Shown: positions 15,693 through 24,288 of the stretch, one piece after another
Numbering within the stretch: the stretch's first letter is position 1
Layout: each line of letters starts with the position of its first letter
NCBI GenBank assembly: GCA_028285185.1
Contig: JANQQD010000102.1
Location: 1 to 37,275, forward strand
Source: Anaerolineae bacterium
Lineage (GTDB): Bacteria > Pseudomonadota > Alphaproteobacteria > DSM-16000 > Inquilinaceae
Length of the DNA: 37,275 bases
Direction of reading: 5' to 3'
The notes under the pieces: model-generated
What the model was told of the DNA's origin: nothing
The model's database searches: none
What the model saw: the letters and a program-made list of their open reading frames with translations, nothing else
Program-made: the position numbers and the translations under genes

Positions 15693-16925
15693 TCAGTTCG
15701 TGAGCTCGTGATATCCGGGCGGCGTGCCGTGCCACGGATAGCCGGCGCGTCCCAGCGCGTATCCGTAATCGAAAAGGGCCTGCATGTAATCCGGGTCGAA
15801 CGGCTCCTCCAGCGGCACGTTGAAGTCTTCGCCGATGAACGCAAGGTTGAAGTCGACGCCGTCCCGCCGCGTCGTGAGGTAGATCCTGTAGAGGTCGCCG
15901 ATCCCCTGGCTCTGAATGAGAGAGGAGATGGCGCGGCCGGCGATATCGATCACCTGGCGTTCCGTTGAGGCCCAGTCGGGGTCCGTCCGAGCGTTGCGAA
16001 TGACATAGAGCGTGCGGTCGCGTGCCAGGCCGCGGGCCGTCGCGGCCTGTACATCCACCGATGGCGGATAGATGAACACCTGCGAGATCGCTCCGCCGTC
16101 GACATGCATTTCCTGATATGGCGCGCCGTTCAGCTCCACATCGATCATCACCGGCGGAAAGGCGCCCGGCATGGCGGCGGAGGCCAGCAGGATGTCATGG
16201 AACAGCGAAAGCGCTCCGGGCGCGCCGCTGGCGGCGATGCCGCCGATGTTCCAGACGACGGGTTGACGCGCGTCCAGATCCGTCGTGCCGATCAGCAGGT
16301 TGCGGCCCTTGGCATGCTCTTCCGCGATGCGCCGGAACATGGTCTCGTCCGCATACCGCTCGATGATGCCGCGCAGTGGCGAGGTGTCGGCCATGGCATC
16401 GTCGAACAAGGCGGCCAGATAGCCCCGTTCCTCGAAGATGTCGTCGGGCGTCAGCGCGGTATAGACCTGCTCCAGCTCGTCGTCATAGTCGGGGCCGAGA
16501 AACGCGAACGGTGCGGTCAGCGCGCCCGTGCTCACGCCGGTGACCAGCTGGAATTCGGGCCGCGTGCCGGTTTCAGTCCAGCCGACCAGCAGCCCGGCGC
16601 CAAAGGCGCCGTCTTCGCCACCGCCTGAGATCGCGAGGAAACTGGTGGGGGGCAGGAAATCGGGATCCTCGCCATTCTCGGCCAATACGGCGCGCTCCCG
16701 CGCGGCCATCTCAACCGCCATGTCCAGCAACCGGTCCACCTGCCCGCCTTCGGGCCCCACTGGCCGGAGCCGGGCATCCGGGATGCCGGGGACGACGGCG
16801 TATGCCGCCGAGCCCTCGGGAACCGCGGGCGCACGCGTGGGTGACGCGCAGCCCGTGGCCATCAGCATCGCCGTCAAAAGGGAAAACAGAGCAACCGAGG
16901 CTCCCGACCGACTGCCTGACCGCAT
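15693..16925 (-). CDS. Patatin-like phospholipase, predicted lipoprotein
   Basis: This 410-residue protein begins with a signal sequence and a lipobox-like MATGC (Cys26), so it is probably a membrane-anchored lipoprotein. The patatin core shows the oxyanion loop SGGGEDGAFGAG, the nucleophile elbow GVSTGA (Ser in GxSxG) and the catalytic Asp in VDGGA. These form the Ser-Asp dyad of lipid acyl hydrolases. The substrate is presumably phospholipid or lysophospholipid in the envelope. The start ATG 16925 is preceded by GGGGAAGAG. It is the third gene of a tight minus-strand operon with the DUF2092 protein upstream (37 bp) and the M23-like protein downstream (29 bp). Confidence 0.87.
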   Translation of the reverse strand: MRSGSRSGASVALFSLLTAMLMATGCASPTRAPAVPEGSAAYAVVPGIPDARLRPVGPEGGQVDRLLDMAVEMAARERAVLAENGEDPDFLPPTSFLAISGGGEDGAFGAGLLVGWTETGTRPEFQLVTGVSTGALTAPFAFLGPDYDDELEQVYTALTPDDIFEERGYLAALFDDAMADTSPLRGIIERYADETMFRRIAEEHAKGRNLLIGTTDLDARQPVVWNIGGIAASGAPGALSLFHDILLASAAMPGAFPPVMIDVELNGAPYQEMHVDGGAISQVFIYPPSVDVQAATARGLARDRTLYVIRNARTDPDWASTERQVIDIAGRAISSLIQSQGIGDLYRIYLTTRRDGVDFNLAFIGEDFNVPLEEPFDPDYMQALFDYGYALGRAGYPWHGTPPGYHELTN

Positions 16926-16962
16926 CTCTTCCCCTTGACCTCGCTCGCCACGCGCCGTGCGT

Positions 16963-17727
16963 CTACTGAGGCGAAGGCTCCATCCGTTCCCAGTCGTCCG
17001 GGATCGCCGCGATGAAAGTGTCCCAGTCGACCGGGTCGCCGACCGCCCAGCGATGGAACGTCGCCATGTATTCCGGTTGGCCCTCGGCCTCGACGAATTG
17101 CATTACCAGACGACGCGGGATCGGCGCCACCGTCGTCTCGATCCAGACCTGCCAGTCGTTGCCGACGCTTTCCACCGAGATGTGGTCGAATGTGATGTCC
17201 TGGATCGTCCGCTCGCCAAGATGGGCGGCGGACAGGATATAGGGCTCCTGCGCGGCATAGAAATCGCTGTACAGGATATCGGCCAGCGGCAGCGAGAGGT
17301 CGTCATCTTCCTGAACCGTGTCGAGCATCGCATCGATTCCGTCCCCGGCCGGAATCTCGACATAGCGGCCGTCTTCGGGTACGGCGACGGTCAGCGTCGC
17401 GCCGTCATACCAGCCCTGGCGGACGCTTCCGTCGTCGAATGTGGTGGTGAAGGCCAGCCGGTCCGGCCGGGCCAAGCTGACGTCATGCACGATGAAGCGC
17501 TTGATCTGAATGCCCGTTTCCTGAACCTCGTCGAAGAAACTGACGGCCACGAACTGCAGCGTGTCCGCATCCGCCAGATAGTCGGACATGGCCCGCAGGC
17601 GCTCTTCCGCTGCGGGGTCGATCAGCGTCCCTTCGGCCGCCTCGTCTTGTGCCTTGGCCCCGACCGCGATCAGGCCGATCGAGGCGGCGAGCGCCAGCGA
17701 ACCGAAGAAGCGAATGGTTCGGGTCAT
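16963..17727 (-). CDS. Predicted periplasmic DUF2092 protein
   Basis: The 254-residue exported protein has a signal peptide ending near AKA-Q (26/27). The body fits the DUF2092 family, whose fold resembles lipoprotein-carrier (LolA/LolB-like) sheets. It contains LRAMSDYLADADTLQFVAVS, RPDRLAFTTTFDDG, a YDGATLTVAVPEDGRYVEIP strand run, the ERTIQDITFDHI region and the C-terminal PIPRRLVMQFVEAEGQPEY. The function is unknown. A lipid- or peptide-binding role is only an inference from fold and neighbours. A GGGGGAGG site precedes ATG 17727, 12 bp after the small exported protein gene. Confidence 0.78.
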   Translation of the reverse strand: MTRTIRFFGSLALAASIGLIAVGAKAQDEAAEGTLIDPAAEERLRAMSDYLADADTLQFVAVSFFDEVQETGIQIKRFIVHDVSLARPDRLAFTTTFDDGSVRQGWYDGATLTVAVPEDGRYVEIPAGDGIDAMLDTVQEDDDLSLPLADILYSDFYAAQEPYILSAAHLGERTIQDITFDHISVESVGNDWQVWIETTVAPIPRRLVMQFVEAEGQPEYMATFHRWAVGDPVDWDTFIAAIPDDWERMEPSPQ

Positions 17728-17739
17728 TGCGGCCTCCCC

Positions 17740-18057
17740 CTACCAGCGCCGGGAAACGCGGCGCGCGGTGCGGCGTGCCACGCGGCGGGACTGGCCGACG
17801 ATGCCGGTGGGACCGTAGACCGGGGCCGGGACGTAGGCCGGACTGGTTGGATAGATCACCACGGGCTGGCCGTACGCGTTGTAGACGGTGATGGGGGCCG
17901 TCAGCGTCGCCGGGTTGATGACGATGACCGCGCCGGTTGCGGAATAGTAGGTCTGGGCCACGGCGGGCCGGCTGGTTGTTAGCAACGCGGCGCCGGCCGC
18001 AGTGCCGAGCAATCCGAGCGCGAACGCCCTGCGACCCATTCTGGACGACGTCCTCAT
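17740..18057 (-). CDS. Small exported protein with an Arg-rich C-terminus
   Basis: The 105-residue protein starts with a twin-arginine-like segment (MGRRAFALGLLG) and a hydrophobic core, with probable cleavage after AVA (34). The mature part is Tyr/Val/Pro-rich (ITVYNAYGQPVVIYP, then YVPAPVYGPTG). It ends in a strongly basic tail SRRVARRTARRVSRRW carrying eight Arg. It has no recognised enzymatic domain. ATG 18057 is chosen because AGGAGGG precedes it, and an in-frame GTG at 18063 lies inside that ribosome site. It is the first gene of the envelope operon 18057-14659. The 160 bp upstream contain no obvious feature. Confidence 0.65.
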   Translation of the reverse strand: MRTSSRMGRRAFALGLLGTAAGAALLTTSRPAVAQTYYSATGAVIVINPATLTAPITVYNAYGQPVVIYPTSPAYVPAPVYGPTGIVGQSRRVARRTARRVSRRW

Positions 18058-18217
18058 CTGCACCCTCCTGATCCGTTAAGCCGGCTTGGCGGCAGTCGAT
18101 CCTGAGCGAAATCGCTCGCCAGTGATGTTGTGCAGCCCCGCCGGCAGGAAAGGCGCGGAAGTAGATTGTCAGGTCAGGCCAACCTGCCTTGGCGATGGCT
18201 TGCTCGCGATATGGCGA

Positions 18218-19402
18218 TCAAATCTCGCGAATCTGTCGGGCAATTTTCTTCAAGGTAGTAGACGCTGCGACAATAATCGTGGAGAGGGCGATCGAGAGAT
18301 ACAGCGCCCCCTGCGCGCCGATGTCATCGATGATGGCCGCGAAGGCCAATGGGGCTGCCGCGGCGATCATGAAGCTCGGAACCAAGAGCATCCCGACGAA
18401 GGCCCCGTAGGTCCTGTGATCGAACAGCACGAGCGGCAGCGTGCCGCGCGTGATCGAGAGGATGCCGTTGCCAGCGCCATAGAGGAAGGCGAACGCTGCG
18501 GCGGCTGCAAGATACCCGCCTGCGGCTAAGCCCAAGGTGAAGCAGAGCGGCAGCACGACGGCCGCCATCAGGTTGAGCGTGGTTGGATCGAGACGGCCGC
18601 CGAAGAGAATCTCCGCCAGCCGGGCGGAGGATTGGCCGATGCCGCGGAGCGCGGCGATCGAGACGGCCGCCGACGCTGCGAGGCCAAGCTCCGTCAGCAC
18701 GCCGATCATGTGCGCCGACATGCCGGAGTTGAGGCCGTTGGTGCACGCAACGATCACGGCATAGAGGAAGGCCGCCGTCATTCTATGCCGGCGGCGTGCT
18801 GTTCCGGCGGGCGGCTCCGGTGAGGGGGGTAGGGGTTCCGGACCCGGGTGACGCCCGGCCGGCATCGCCAGGTGCAGTGGCAGGGTGAGAAGGGCGAAGC
18901 CCGCATAGACCAGAAGCGCGCCGCGCCATCCTAACGGGCCGGCCAGCGCATGCCCAACCGGCCAGAAGCAGGTCGATGCCAGACCGCCCAACAGGGTGAT
19001 CTGGGACATTGGGCGCCGTGCGGCCGACCCCGCCATCCGGGCGAGCGTGGCAAAGGCCGCGTCGTAAAGCGTCGCCCGCATGGCTATGCCCATGCAGATC
19101 CACGCCGCGTAATAGGCGCCGAGTGTCTGCGCGCCGGCCATTCCGGCGCAGCCGATCGCGCACAGGATCGAGCCTCCCGCCATGATGCGGCCGCCGCCGA
19201 ACCGGTCGATCAGCCGTCCGACCAACGGAGAGGCTAGGCCCATTGTCACGAGCGCAACCGAATACCCGCCATAGACCCATGGGCGGCTCCAGCCCAGATC
19301 AGCCGCGATCAGGTCGCCGAAGACGCCGATCAGGTAGAAGGACACACCCCAACAGACCAGTTGCGAGAGGCCCAGGAATACGACCGTGCGGCGCGTGATC
19401 AC
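18218..19402 (-). CDS. MFS transporter
   Basis: The 394-residue protein has about 12 membrane helices in two halves separated by a Pro/Arg-rich loop at about 190-210. The MFS motif A appears as GLASPLVGRLIDRFGGGR in the loop between helices 2 and 3. It is probably an efflux or uptake carrier of the YbfB/NreB-like broad group. The substrate is unknown. The GTG start at 19402 overlaps the stop of the acetyltransferase gene (GTGA), so the two are translationally coupled. The pair diverges from a LysR regulator, suggesting joint control. Confidence 0.85.
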   Translation of the reverse strand: MITRRTVVFLGLSQLVCWGVSFYLIGVFGDLIAADLGWSRPWVYGGYSVALVTMGLASPLVGRLIDRFGGGRIMAGGSILCAIGCAGMAGAQTLGAYYAAWICMGIAMRATLYDAAFATLARMAGSAARRPMSQITLLGGLASTCFWPVGHALAGPLGWRGALLVYAGFALLTLPLHLAMPAGRHPGPEPLPPSPEPPAGTARRRHRMTAAFLYAVIVACTNGLNSGMSAHMIGVLTELGLAASAAVSIAALRGIGQSSARLAEILFGGRLDPTTLNLMAAVVLPLCFTLGLAAGGYLAAAAAFAFLYGAGNGILSITRGTLPLVLFDHRTYGAFVGMLLVPSFMIAAAAPLAFAAIIDDIGAQGALYLSIALSTIIVAASTTLKKIARQIREI

Positions 19403-19971
19403 GGCGGCGCGTCTGGCGGCGTGCCGCAGCCGGTGCCCAACGCTCGCTGCATCAGCACGGTATCAACCCACTGCCCGAGCTTGAAGCCGACGGCCTCCAG
19501 TACGCCGACACGGCGAAACCCTAGCCGTTCATGCAGTACGATTGAGCCCGTGTTGCCGACATCGCCGATCACGGCGACCATCTGCCGCCAGGGTCCACCC
19601 TCGCAACGGCGGATCAAAGCGTTCAGAAGGGCCCCGCCAACGCCCATCCCGCGCATCTCTTCTGCCACATAGACGGTGTCTTCGACGGTATGGCGGTAGG
19701 CCGGTCGCTGCCTGTAGGCGCTCGCATAGCTGTAGCCGGCGATCCGACCGTCCCGCTCTGCGACCAGATAGGGGAGGCCGAGGTTCAGGACCTCCTGCCA
19801 GCGGGACGCCAGTTCCTTGCGGTCCGGCGGAACCTCTTCGAACGACGCGAGCCCGTGCAGCACCTGTTCGGCATAGATTGCGTGAACGGCCGGAATGTCG
19901 GCCGCCGCCGCGTCCCGGATTGTGACGCATTCCCGCCCGCGTTCCGATCGTATGGCATGTGCGCTCGTCAT
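19399..19971 (-). CDS. GNAT acetyltransferase, phosphinothricin/methionine-sulfone type
   Basis: The 190-residue GNAT enzyme begins VTIRDAAAADIPAVHAIYAE. The acetyl-CoA loop reads VYVAEEMRGMGVGGALL, and VGNTGSIVLHERLGFRRVG is followed by GFKLGQWVDTVLMQR. These blocks closely follow the Pat/Bar family, which N-acetylates glutamate analogues such as methionine sulfoximine and phosphinothricin. Natural substrates vary, so the specificity is inferred. The start ATG 19971 has GAGGA just upstream, while upstream in-frame residues to 20076 look untranslated. The coupled MFS carrier could export or import the same compound. Confidence 0.85.
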   Translation of the reverse strand: MTSAHAIRSERGRECVTIRDAAAADIPAVHAIYAEQVLHGLASFEEVPPDRKELASRWQEVLNLGLPYLVAERDGRIAGYSYASAYRQRPAYRHTVEDTVYVAEEMRGMGVGGALLNALIRRCEGGPWRQMVAVIGDVGNTGSIVLHERLGFRRVGVLEAVGFKLGQWVDTVLMQRALGTGCGTPPDAPP

Positions 19972-20073
19972 GGGGTCCTCATCTGCGGCGGTGTGCCGAC
20001 GGATCATGGTCAGGGCGTCCGGGACGGATGGTTTCGGGCAGGGCCTCGACTTCCATATTGGGCGCTGACATGA

Positions 20074-20109
20074 CATAAGAGAAGGTTATGTATTTTATGA
20101 TAAGCATAA
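20074..20109. promoter_or_regulatory. Tandem ATAA/TTAT inverted repeats, candidate LysR operator
   Basis: CATAA-N7-TTATG (20074-20090) has the T-N11-A geometry of LysR-family binding sites. It is followed by TTATG-ATAAG-CATAA (20095-20109). Both lie in the AT-rich divergent space, 14 bp upstream of the LysR start, and could control that gene and the acetyltransferase-MFS pair. Inferred from symmetry only. Confidence 0.5.
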
Positions 20110-20122
20110 CGGAATCTTTGAT

Positions 20123-21019
20123 ATGCGCGCACTCAGGCTCGATCAGCTGCGGACCTTCGCCAAGGTCATCGAACTCGGCTCATTTTCAGCGGCAGCGGAC
20201 CGTCTGCGGCTAACCCAGCCGGCCGTCAGCCTTCAGATCGGTCAGCTGGAGAAGGCCCTTGGCGTGCGGCTGATCGAGCGCATCGGCAGGCGGGCGACAC
20301 CGACGGCCGCGGGTGCAGAGCTGATCGACCATGCCAAGCGCATCGACGAGGCGGTCGCCACGGCCGTGGAAGGCATGGCGGCCCATGCCAGCGGCACGCT
20401 CGGGCGGGTGCGCATCGGCACCGGTGCAACGGCCTGCATCTATCTGTTGCCGCCCATCTTGCGGGATCTGCGGCGCCGTTTTCCGTCGCTCGACATCACG
20501 GTCAGAACCGGCAATACGGCGGATATGCTCCGGGCTCTGGAGGAGAATACGCTGGATATCGGCTTGGTCACGCTGCCGGCGACGGGCCGAATGCTCGAGG
20601 TGACGCCTGTGTTCGAGGATGCGTTCGTGGCCATCGCCGCCGCGGAAGACTGCCGACTCCCTGATGTCGTGACCCCGGCGGCACTGGCGACGCTGCCGGT
20701 GGTGCTCTATGAGGCCGGGGGCAATACGCGGCGCATCGTCGATCAGTGGTTCGCACAGGCCGGCGTGGCCCTGACCCCGGTCATGGATCTCGGCAGCGTC
20801 GAGGCGATCAAGGAACTGGTGGGCGCGGGCCTTGGCTGCGCCGTGCTGCCGGGTACGGCCATTCGCGATGCGGGCGAGCGGGTGCCGCTCGTCCAGCGCC
20901 CGCTGTCGCCGACATTGAAGCGCACGCTCGCCATCGTCCTGCGCCGCGACAAGACCTTGACCCGCGGCCTGCGCGAGACTGCGAACGCTCTGCGCAAACT
21001 CGGACATGCGCCGGAATAG
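20123..21019 (+). CDS. LysR-family transcriptional regulator
   Basis: The 298-residue LTTR has its winged helix-turn-helix at about 4-63 (LDQLRTFAKVIELGSFSAAA, then LTQPAVSLQIGQLEKALG). The periplasmic-binding-protein-like effector domain runs from about 92, beginning GRVRIGTGATACIYLLPP. The effector is unknown. It diverges from the coupled acetyltransferase and MFS genes across a 151-bp region containing tandem inverted repeats, the classic layout for an LTTR controlling its neighbour. It is convergent with the RND efflux operon. The 98 bp between the two stops show no clear terminator. Confidence 0.92.
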   Translation: MRALRLDQLRTFAKVIELGSFSAAADRLRLTQPAVSLQIGQLEKALGVRLIERIGRRATPTAAGAELIDHAKRIDEAVATAVEGMAAHASGTLGRVRIGTGATACIYLLPPILRDLRRRFPSLDITVRTGNTADMLRALEENTLDIGLVTLPATGRMLEVTPVFEDAFVAIAAAEDCRLPDVVTPAALATLPVVLYEAGGNTRRIVDQWFAQAGVALTPVMDLGSVEAIKELVGAGLGCAVLPGTAIRDAGERVPLVQRPLSPTLKRTLAIVLRRDKTLTRGLRETANALRKLGHAPE

Positions 21020-21117
21020 CGGCAGGGCCGGCGCGATTGGGGCCGAACATTTATTACCCGATGTCTGGTCCCATCAGGTATGTGCTCCGGATACGGGGTT
21101 CGGCCGCTGGCCTTGTG

Positions 21118-24100
21118 CTATGCCGTGCTGCCGGCCGGCAGAGTCTGCTCGGGGGCGGGCGGCGGCGTCGCTTCCGCCTCCACCCAATCCTCGCGGACGC
21201 CGTGGAGCATGGCGTAGAGCACCGGCACCAGCGCCATGGTCAGCAGCGTCCCGAAGCTCAAGCCCGCCATGATCGTCACCGCCATGCCGATCCAGAACAC
21301 GTCCTGCAACAGCGGGATCACGCCCAACACAGTGGTCGCCGCCGCCAGACCGACCGGACGCAGGCGTGACACCGCGGCATCCACGATCGATTGATAGCGG
21401 GTCTTGCCGAGCGTCAGGTTGGCATTGATCTCGTCCAACAGGACGATGGCGTTCTTGATCATCATTCCCGACAGGCTCATGGCGCCTAACAGGGCGACGA
21501 AGCCGAATGGTGCCCCCGTGACCAGAAGGCCCCAGGAAATGCCGATCACGACGAAGGGGATAGTCAGAACGATCACCAGCGGCGGCCGGTAGGCATTGAA
21601 CAGCGCCACCAGGATCAGCAGGATCATGCCTACGGCCGGCACGACGCCGGGGATGAGAGAGGCCTGGGAATCTCGCGAGGATTCGAACTCGCCGCCCCAT
21701 TCCATGCTGTACCCGGGCGGCAGGTCGGCCGCCAGCGCCTGGAAGTCGGCCAGCACTGCGGCATGGAGTTCCGGCAGCGTGGTCCCCGGGACCGGGTTCG
21801 CCTGGACGGTGATCGTCCGGCGGCGGTCGCGGCGCTGGATCTTGGGGTCTTCCCAGTGCCAGGCCAGCTCGTCGATCACCTGGGCCAAAGGTATCGCGTC
21901 CGTGGCCGTCGACGAGCGCACCGGGATGACGTCCAGCCCGCCGACATCCTGGCGCGCCGTCTCGGCGAACCGCAGCATGATCGGCAGGAAGTCTTCGCCG
22001 TCGCGGAATAGCCCGATGCTGCGGCCGTCGAACGCCTGCTGCATGGCGGATCCGACATCTTCGCGTGTCACGCCGGTCCAGCGCGCCTGTGCATCGTCGA
22101 ATTCCGGCACCAGCCTGAGCGTGCGCTGGCGCCAATCGGTCTGATGGGCAGAGACCAGCGGGCTCTCCCGCAAGATGGTCGTCGCCTCTTCCGCGATCCG
22201 GCGAAGCTCGGCCGGCGCGGCATCCGAAGGGCCGCTGAAGCGGGCCTCGAACTTCCAGGTGTTGCTGGGGCCGACTCCGAAGGGACGGACCGGCACCAGC
22301 GCATCGGGGAAGCTCTCGGCAAGCCAAGGGCGCAGCGTGTCGGCGATCGCATCGATCTGCCGGTAGTCATGGACGTTGACGATCACCTGACCATAGGCGG
22401 CGGAATTGGGTTCCGGGTCGACCGGCAGGTAGAAGCGCGGCGGGCCGGCGCCAACGAACGCGCTGACGCTCTCGATCCGCTCATCGGTCGCCAGTTGCGC
22501 CTCGATGGCTTCAATGTCGGCGGAGACCTGCTCGATCCGCGTCCCCTCAGGCGCCCAATAGTCGATCATGAACTTGGTCATGGAGCTGTCGGGGAAGAAC
22601 AGCTTGCTGACTGACCCGAAAGCGACGACGGACGCGACAAGCAGGCCGATGGCCCCCGCCACGGTGAAGAAGCGGAACCGGATCGCGGTCTTCAGAACGC
22701 TTCGGAAGCCCGAGTAGAACCGGCCTTCCGAGCCTCCGGCCTGGCCACCGACAGTGCGCAGCATGTCGGCGCATTGCAGAGGCGTGACCGTCATGGAGAG
22801 GATCCAGCTGATCAAGAGCGAGATGCCCACCACCGAGAACAGTGCGGCACAGTACTCTCCGGCCGCCTCTTCCGACGCAGCGATGGGATAGAAGGCCAGC
22901 ACGGCAACGATGGTGGCGCCCAAGAGCGGCAGCGACGGGCTGCTGGCGGACTCCCGAGCGGCCGTGTCGGGATCGGCGCCCGCTTGGCGGCGGACCACAT
23001 AGCCATCGGCCACGACGATCGCATTGTCCACCATCATGCCGAGCGCGATGATCAGCGCGCCCAGCGACATCCGATGCAGGTCGATGCCGAACAGGGCCAT
23101 CACGACGAAGGTGCCGAGGATCGTCAGGATCAGCCCCGTGCCGATGATGATGCCCAGCCGCCACCCCATGAACAGCGCCACCACGACCAGCACGATGGCG
23201 ACCGCCTGGGCCAGGCTGATCAGGAAGCTGCTGACGGCATCGTCGATGATGTCGGATTGCCAGTGAATGCGGTTCAGCTCGATGCCGATCGGCAGTTCGG
23301 GGATCAGCTCGGCCAGTCTCTCGTCGATTGCGCGTCCCATCTCAACGACGTTGACACCGGGCTGGTTGGCAATCGCCAGCGCAATGGCCGGCAGCCCATC
23401 ATGGCGCAACAGCGTCGATGGCGGCGTGCGGTAGCCTTCGCGAACCTCTGCGATATCGCCAATGCGGATCAGCTGGGCGCTGTCGACAGTGCGCCGCGGG
23501 TCCTGCAGGGTCTGCAGCAGGTCGGTGGCCGACGGCGTCAGAAACAGGTCTTCGATATCGGTCGTTCTCTCGAACTCCCCCGACGGTACCATCGGCAAGC
23601 GACGGTCCATCACCTCGATGCTGCCGGCATCGACCACCAGGTTCTGGGCCTGCAGCGTGTTCTCGATGCTGGTGTCGGAAATGCCCAGCTCGGCCAGCTG
23701 CTGCGGATTAATGTCGATATAGATGGCGCGGTCCTGCACGCCCCAAAGGTCGACGCGCGCCACCCCCTCCACAAGCCGCAGCTCGCGCTGCAGCGCCTCG
23801 GCGTAGACCTCAAGCTCCGCATAGCTGAACCCGTCGCTCTGGATCGCCAGCAGATGGCCGAAGACGTCGCCGAAATCGTCCGATACCTGCGGCCGCCCCG
23901 CGCCGGGCGGCAGGCTGCCCTCCACATCGCGCACCTTGCGGCGCACCGCGTCCCAGATCTGCGGGATCTGCTCGGAGGTATAGTTGGGCTGGATCTCCAC
24001 CTTGACGCTGGAGTAGCCGGCCTGCGAGGTCGACTCCACATAGTCGACCTCGCTGATCTCCTGCAGCGCCAGTTCGATCCGGTCGGTGATCTCCTGCTCA

Positions 24101-24276
24101 ACCTGTTCCGGTGTGGCTCCGGGATAGCTGGTGACGATCACCGCCGTCTTGATTGTGAAGTCCGGATCTTCCAGCTGACCCAGAGAGAAGAAGCTCGCAA
24201 CACCGCCGAGCAGCAGCAGCACGACTGCGAAATAGGTAACGGCGCGGTTCTTGATCGCCCACCCGGCGAGGGACAT
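21118..24276 (-). CDS. RND efflux transporter permease
   Basis: The 1052-residue inner membrane proton antiporter has RND/AcrB architecture: 12 helices and two large periplasmic loops. Family signatures are LEDPDFTIKTAVIVTSYPGA near 35-54, the helix-4 motif GMMVDNAIVV (413-422) and GMMIKNAIVLLDE in the second half, with the conserved Lys. Asp417 matches the first proton-relay Asp. The adjacent position is Asn418, where AcrB has a second Asp, and an Asn there is seen in other RND branches. The adaptor gene lies 12 bp upstream in the same operon. No outer membrane factor is nearby, so it presumably shares a TolC-like protein. The substrate is unknown. Confidence 0.93.
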   Translation of the reverse strand: MSLAGWAIKNRAVTYFAVVLLLLGGVASFFSLGQLEDPDFTIKTAVIVTSYPGATPEQVEQEITDRIELALQEISEVDYVESTSQAGYSSVKVEIQPNYTSEQIPQIWDAVRRKVRDVEGSLPPGAGRPQVSDDFGDVFGHLLAIQSDGFSYAELEVYAEALQRELRLVEGVARVDLWGVQDRAIYIDINPQQLAELGISDTSIENTLQAQNLVVDAGSIEVMDRRLPMVPSGEFERTTDIEDLFLTPSATDLLQTLQDPRRTVDSAQLIRIGDIAEVREGYRTPPSTLLRHDGLPAIALAIANQPGVNVVEMGRAIDERLAELIPELPIGIELNRIHWQSDIIDDAVSSFLISLAQAVAIVLVVVALFMGWRLGIIIGTGLILTILGTFVVMALFGIDLHRMSLGALIIALGMMVDNAIVVADGYVVRRQAGADPDTAARESASSPSLPLLGATIVAVLAFYPIAASEEAAGEYCAALFSVVGISLLISWILSMTVTPLQCADMLRTVGGQAGGSEGRFYSGFRSVLKTAIRFRFFTVAGAIGLLVASVVAFGSVSKLFFPDSSMTKFMIDYWAPEGTRIEQVSADIEAIEAQLATDERIESVSAFVGAGPPRFYLPVDPEPNSAAYGQVIVNVHDYRQIDAIADTLRPWLAESFPDALVPVRPFGVGPSNTWKFEARFSGPSDAAPAELRRIAEEATTILRESPLVSAHQTDWRQRTLRLVPEFDDAQARWTGVTREDVGSAMQQAFDGRSIGLFRDGEDFLPIMLRFAETARQDVGGLDVIPVRSSTATDAIPLAQVIDELAWHWEDPKIQRRDRRRTITVQANPVPGTTLPELHAAVLADFQALAADLPPGYSMEWGGEFESSRDSQASLIPGVVPAVGMILLILVALFNAYRPPLVIVLTIPFVVIGISWGLLVTGAPFGFVALLGAMSLSGMMIKNAIVLLDEINANLTLGKTRYQSIVDAAVSRLRPVGLAAATTVLGVIPLLQDVFWIGMAVTIMAGLSFGTLLTMALVPVLYAMLHGVREDWVEAEATPPPAPEQTLPAGSTA

Positions 24277-24288
24277 GGGGCAACCCTC

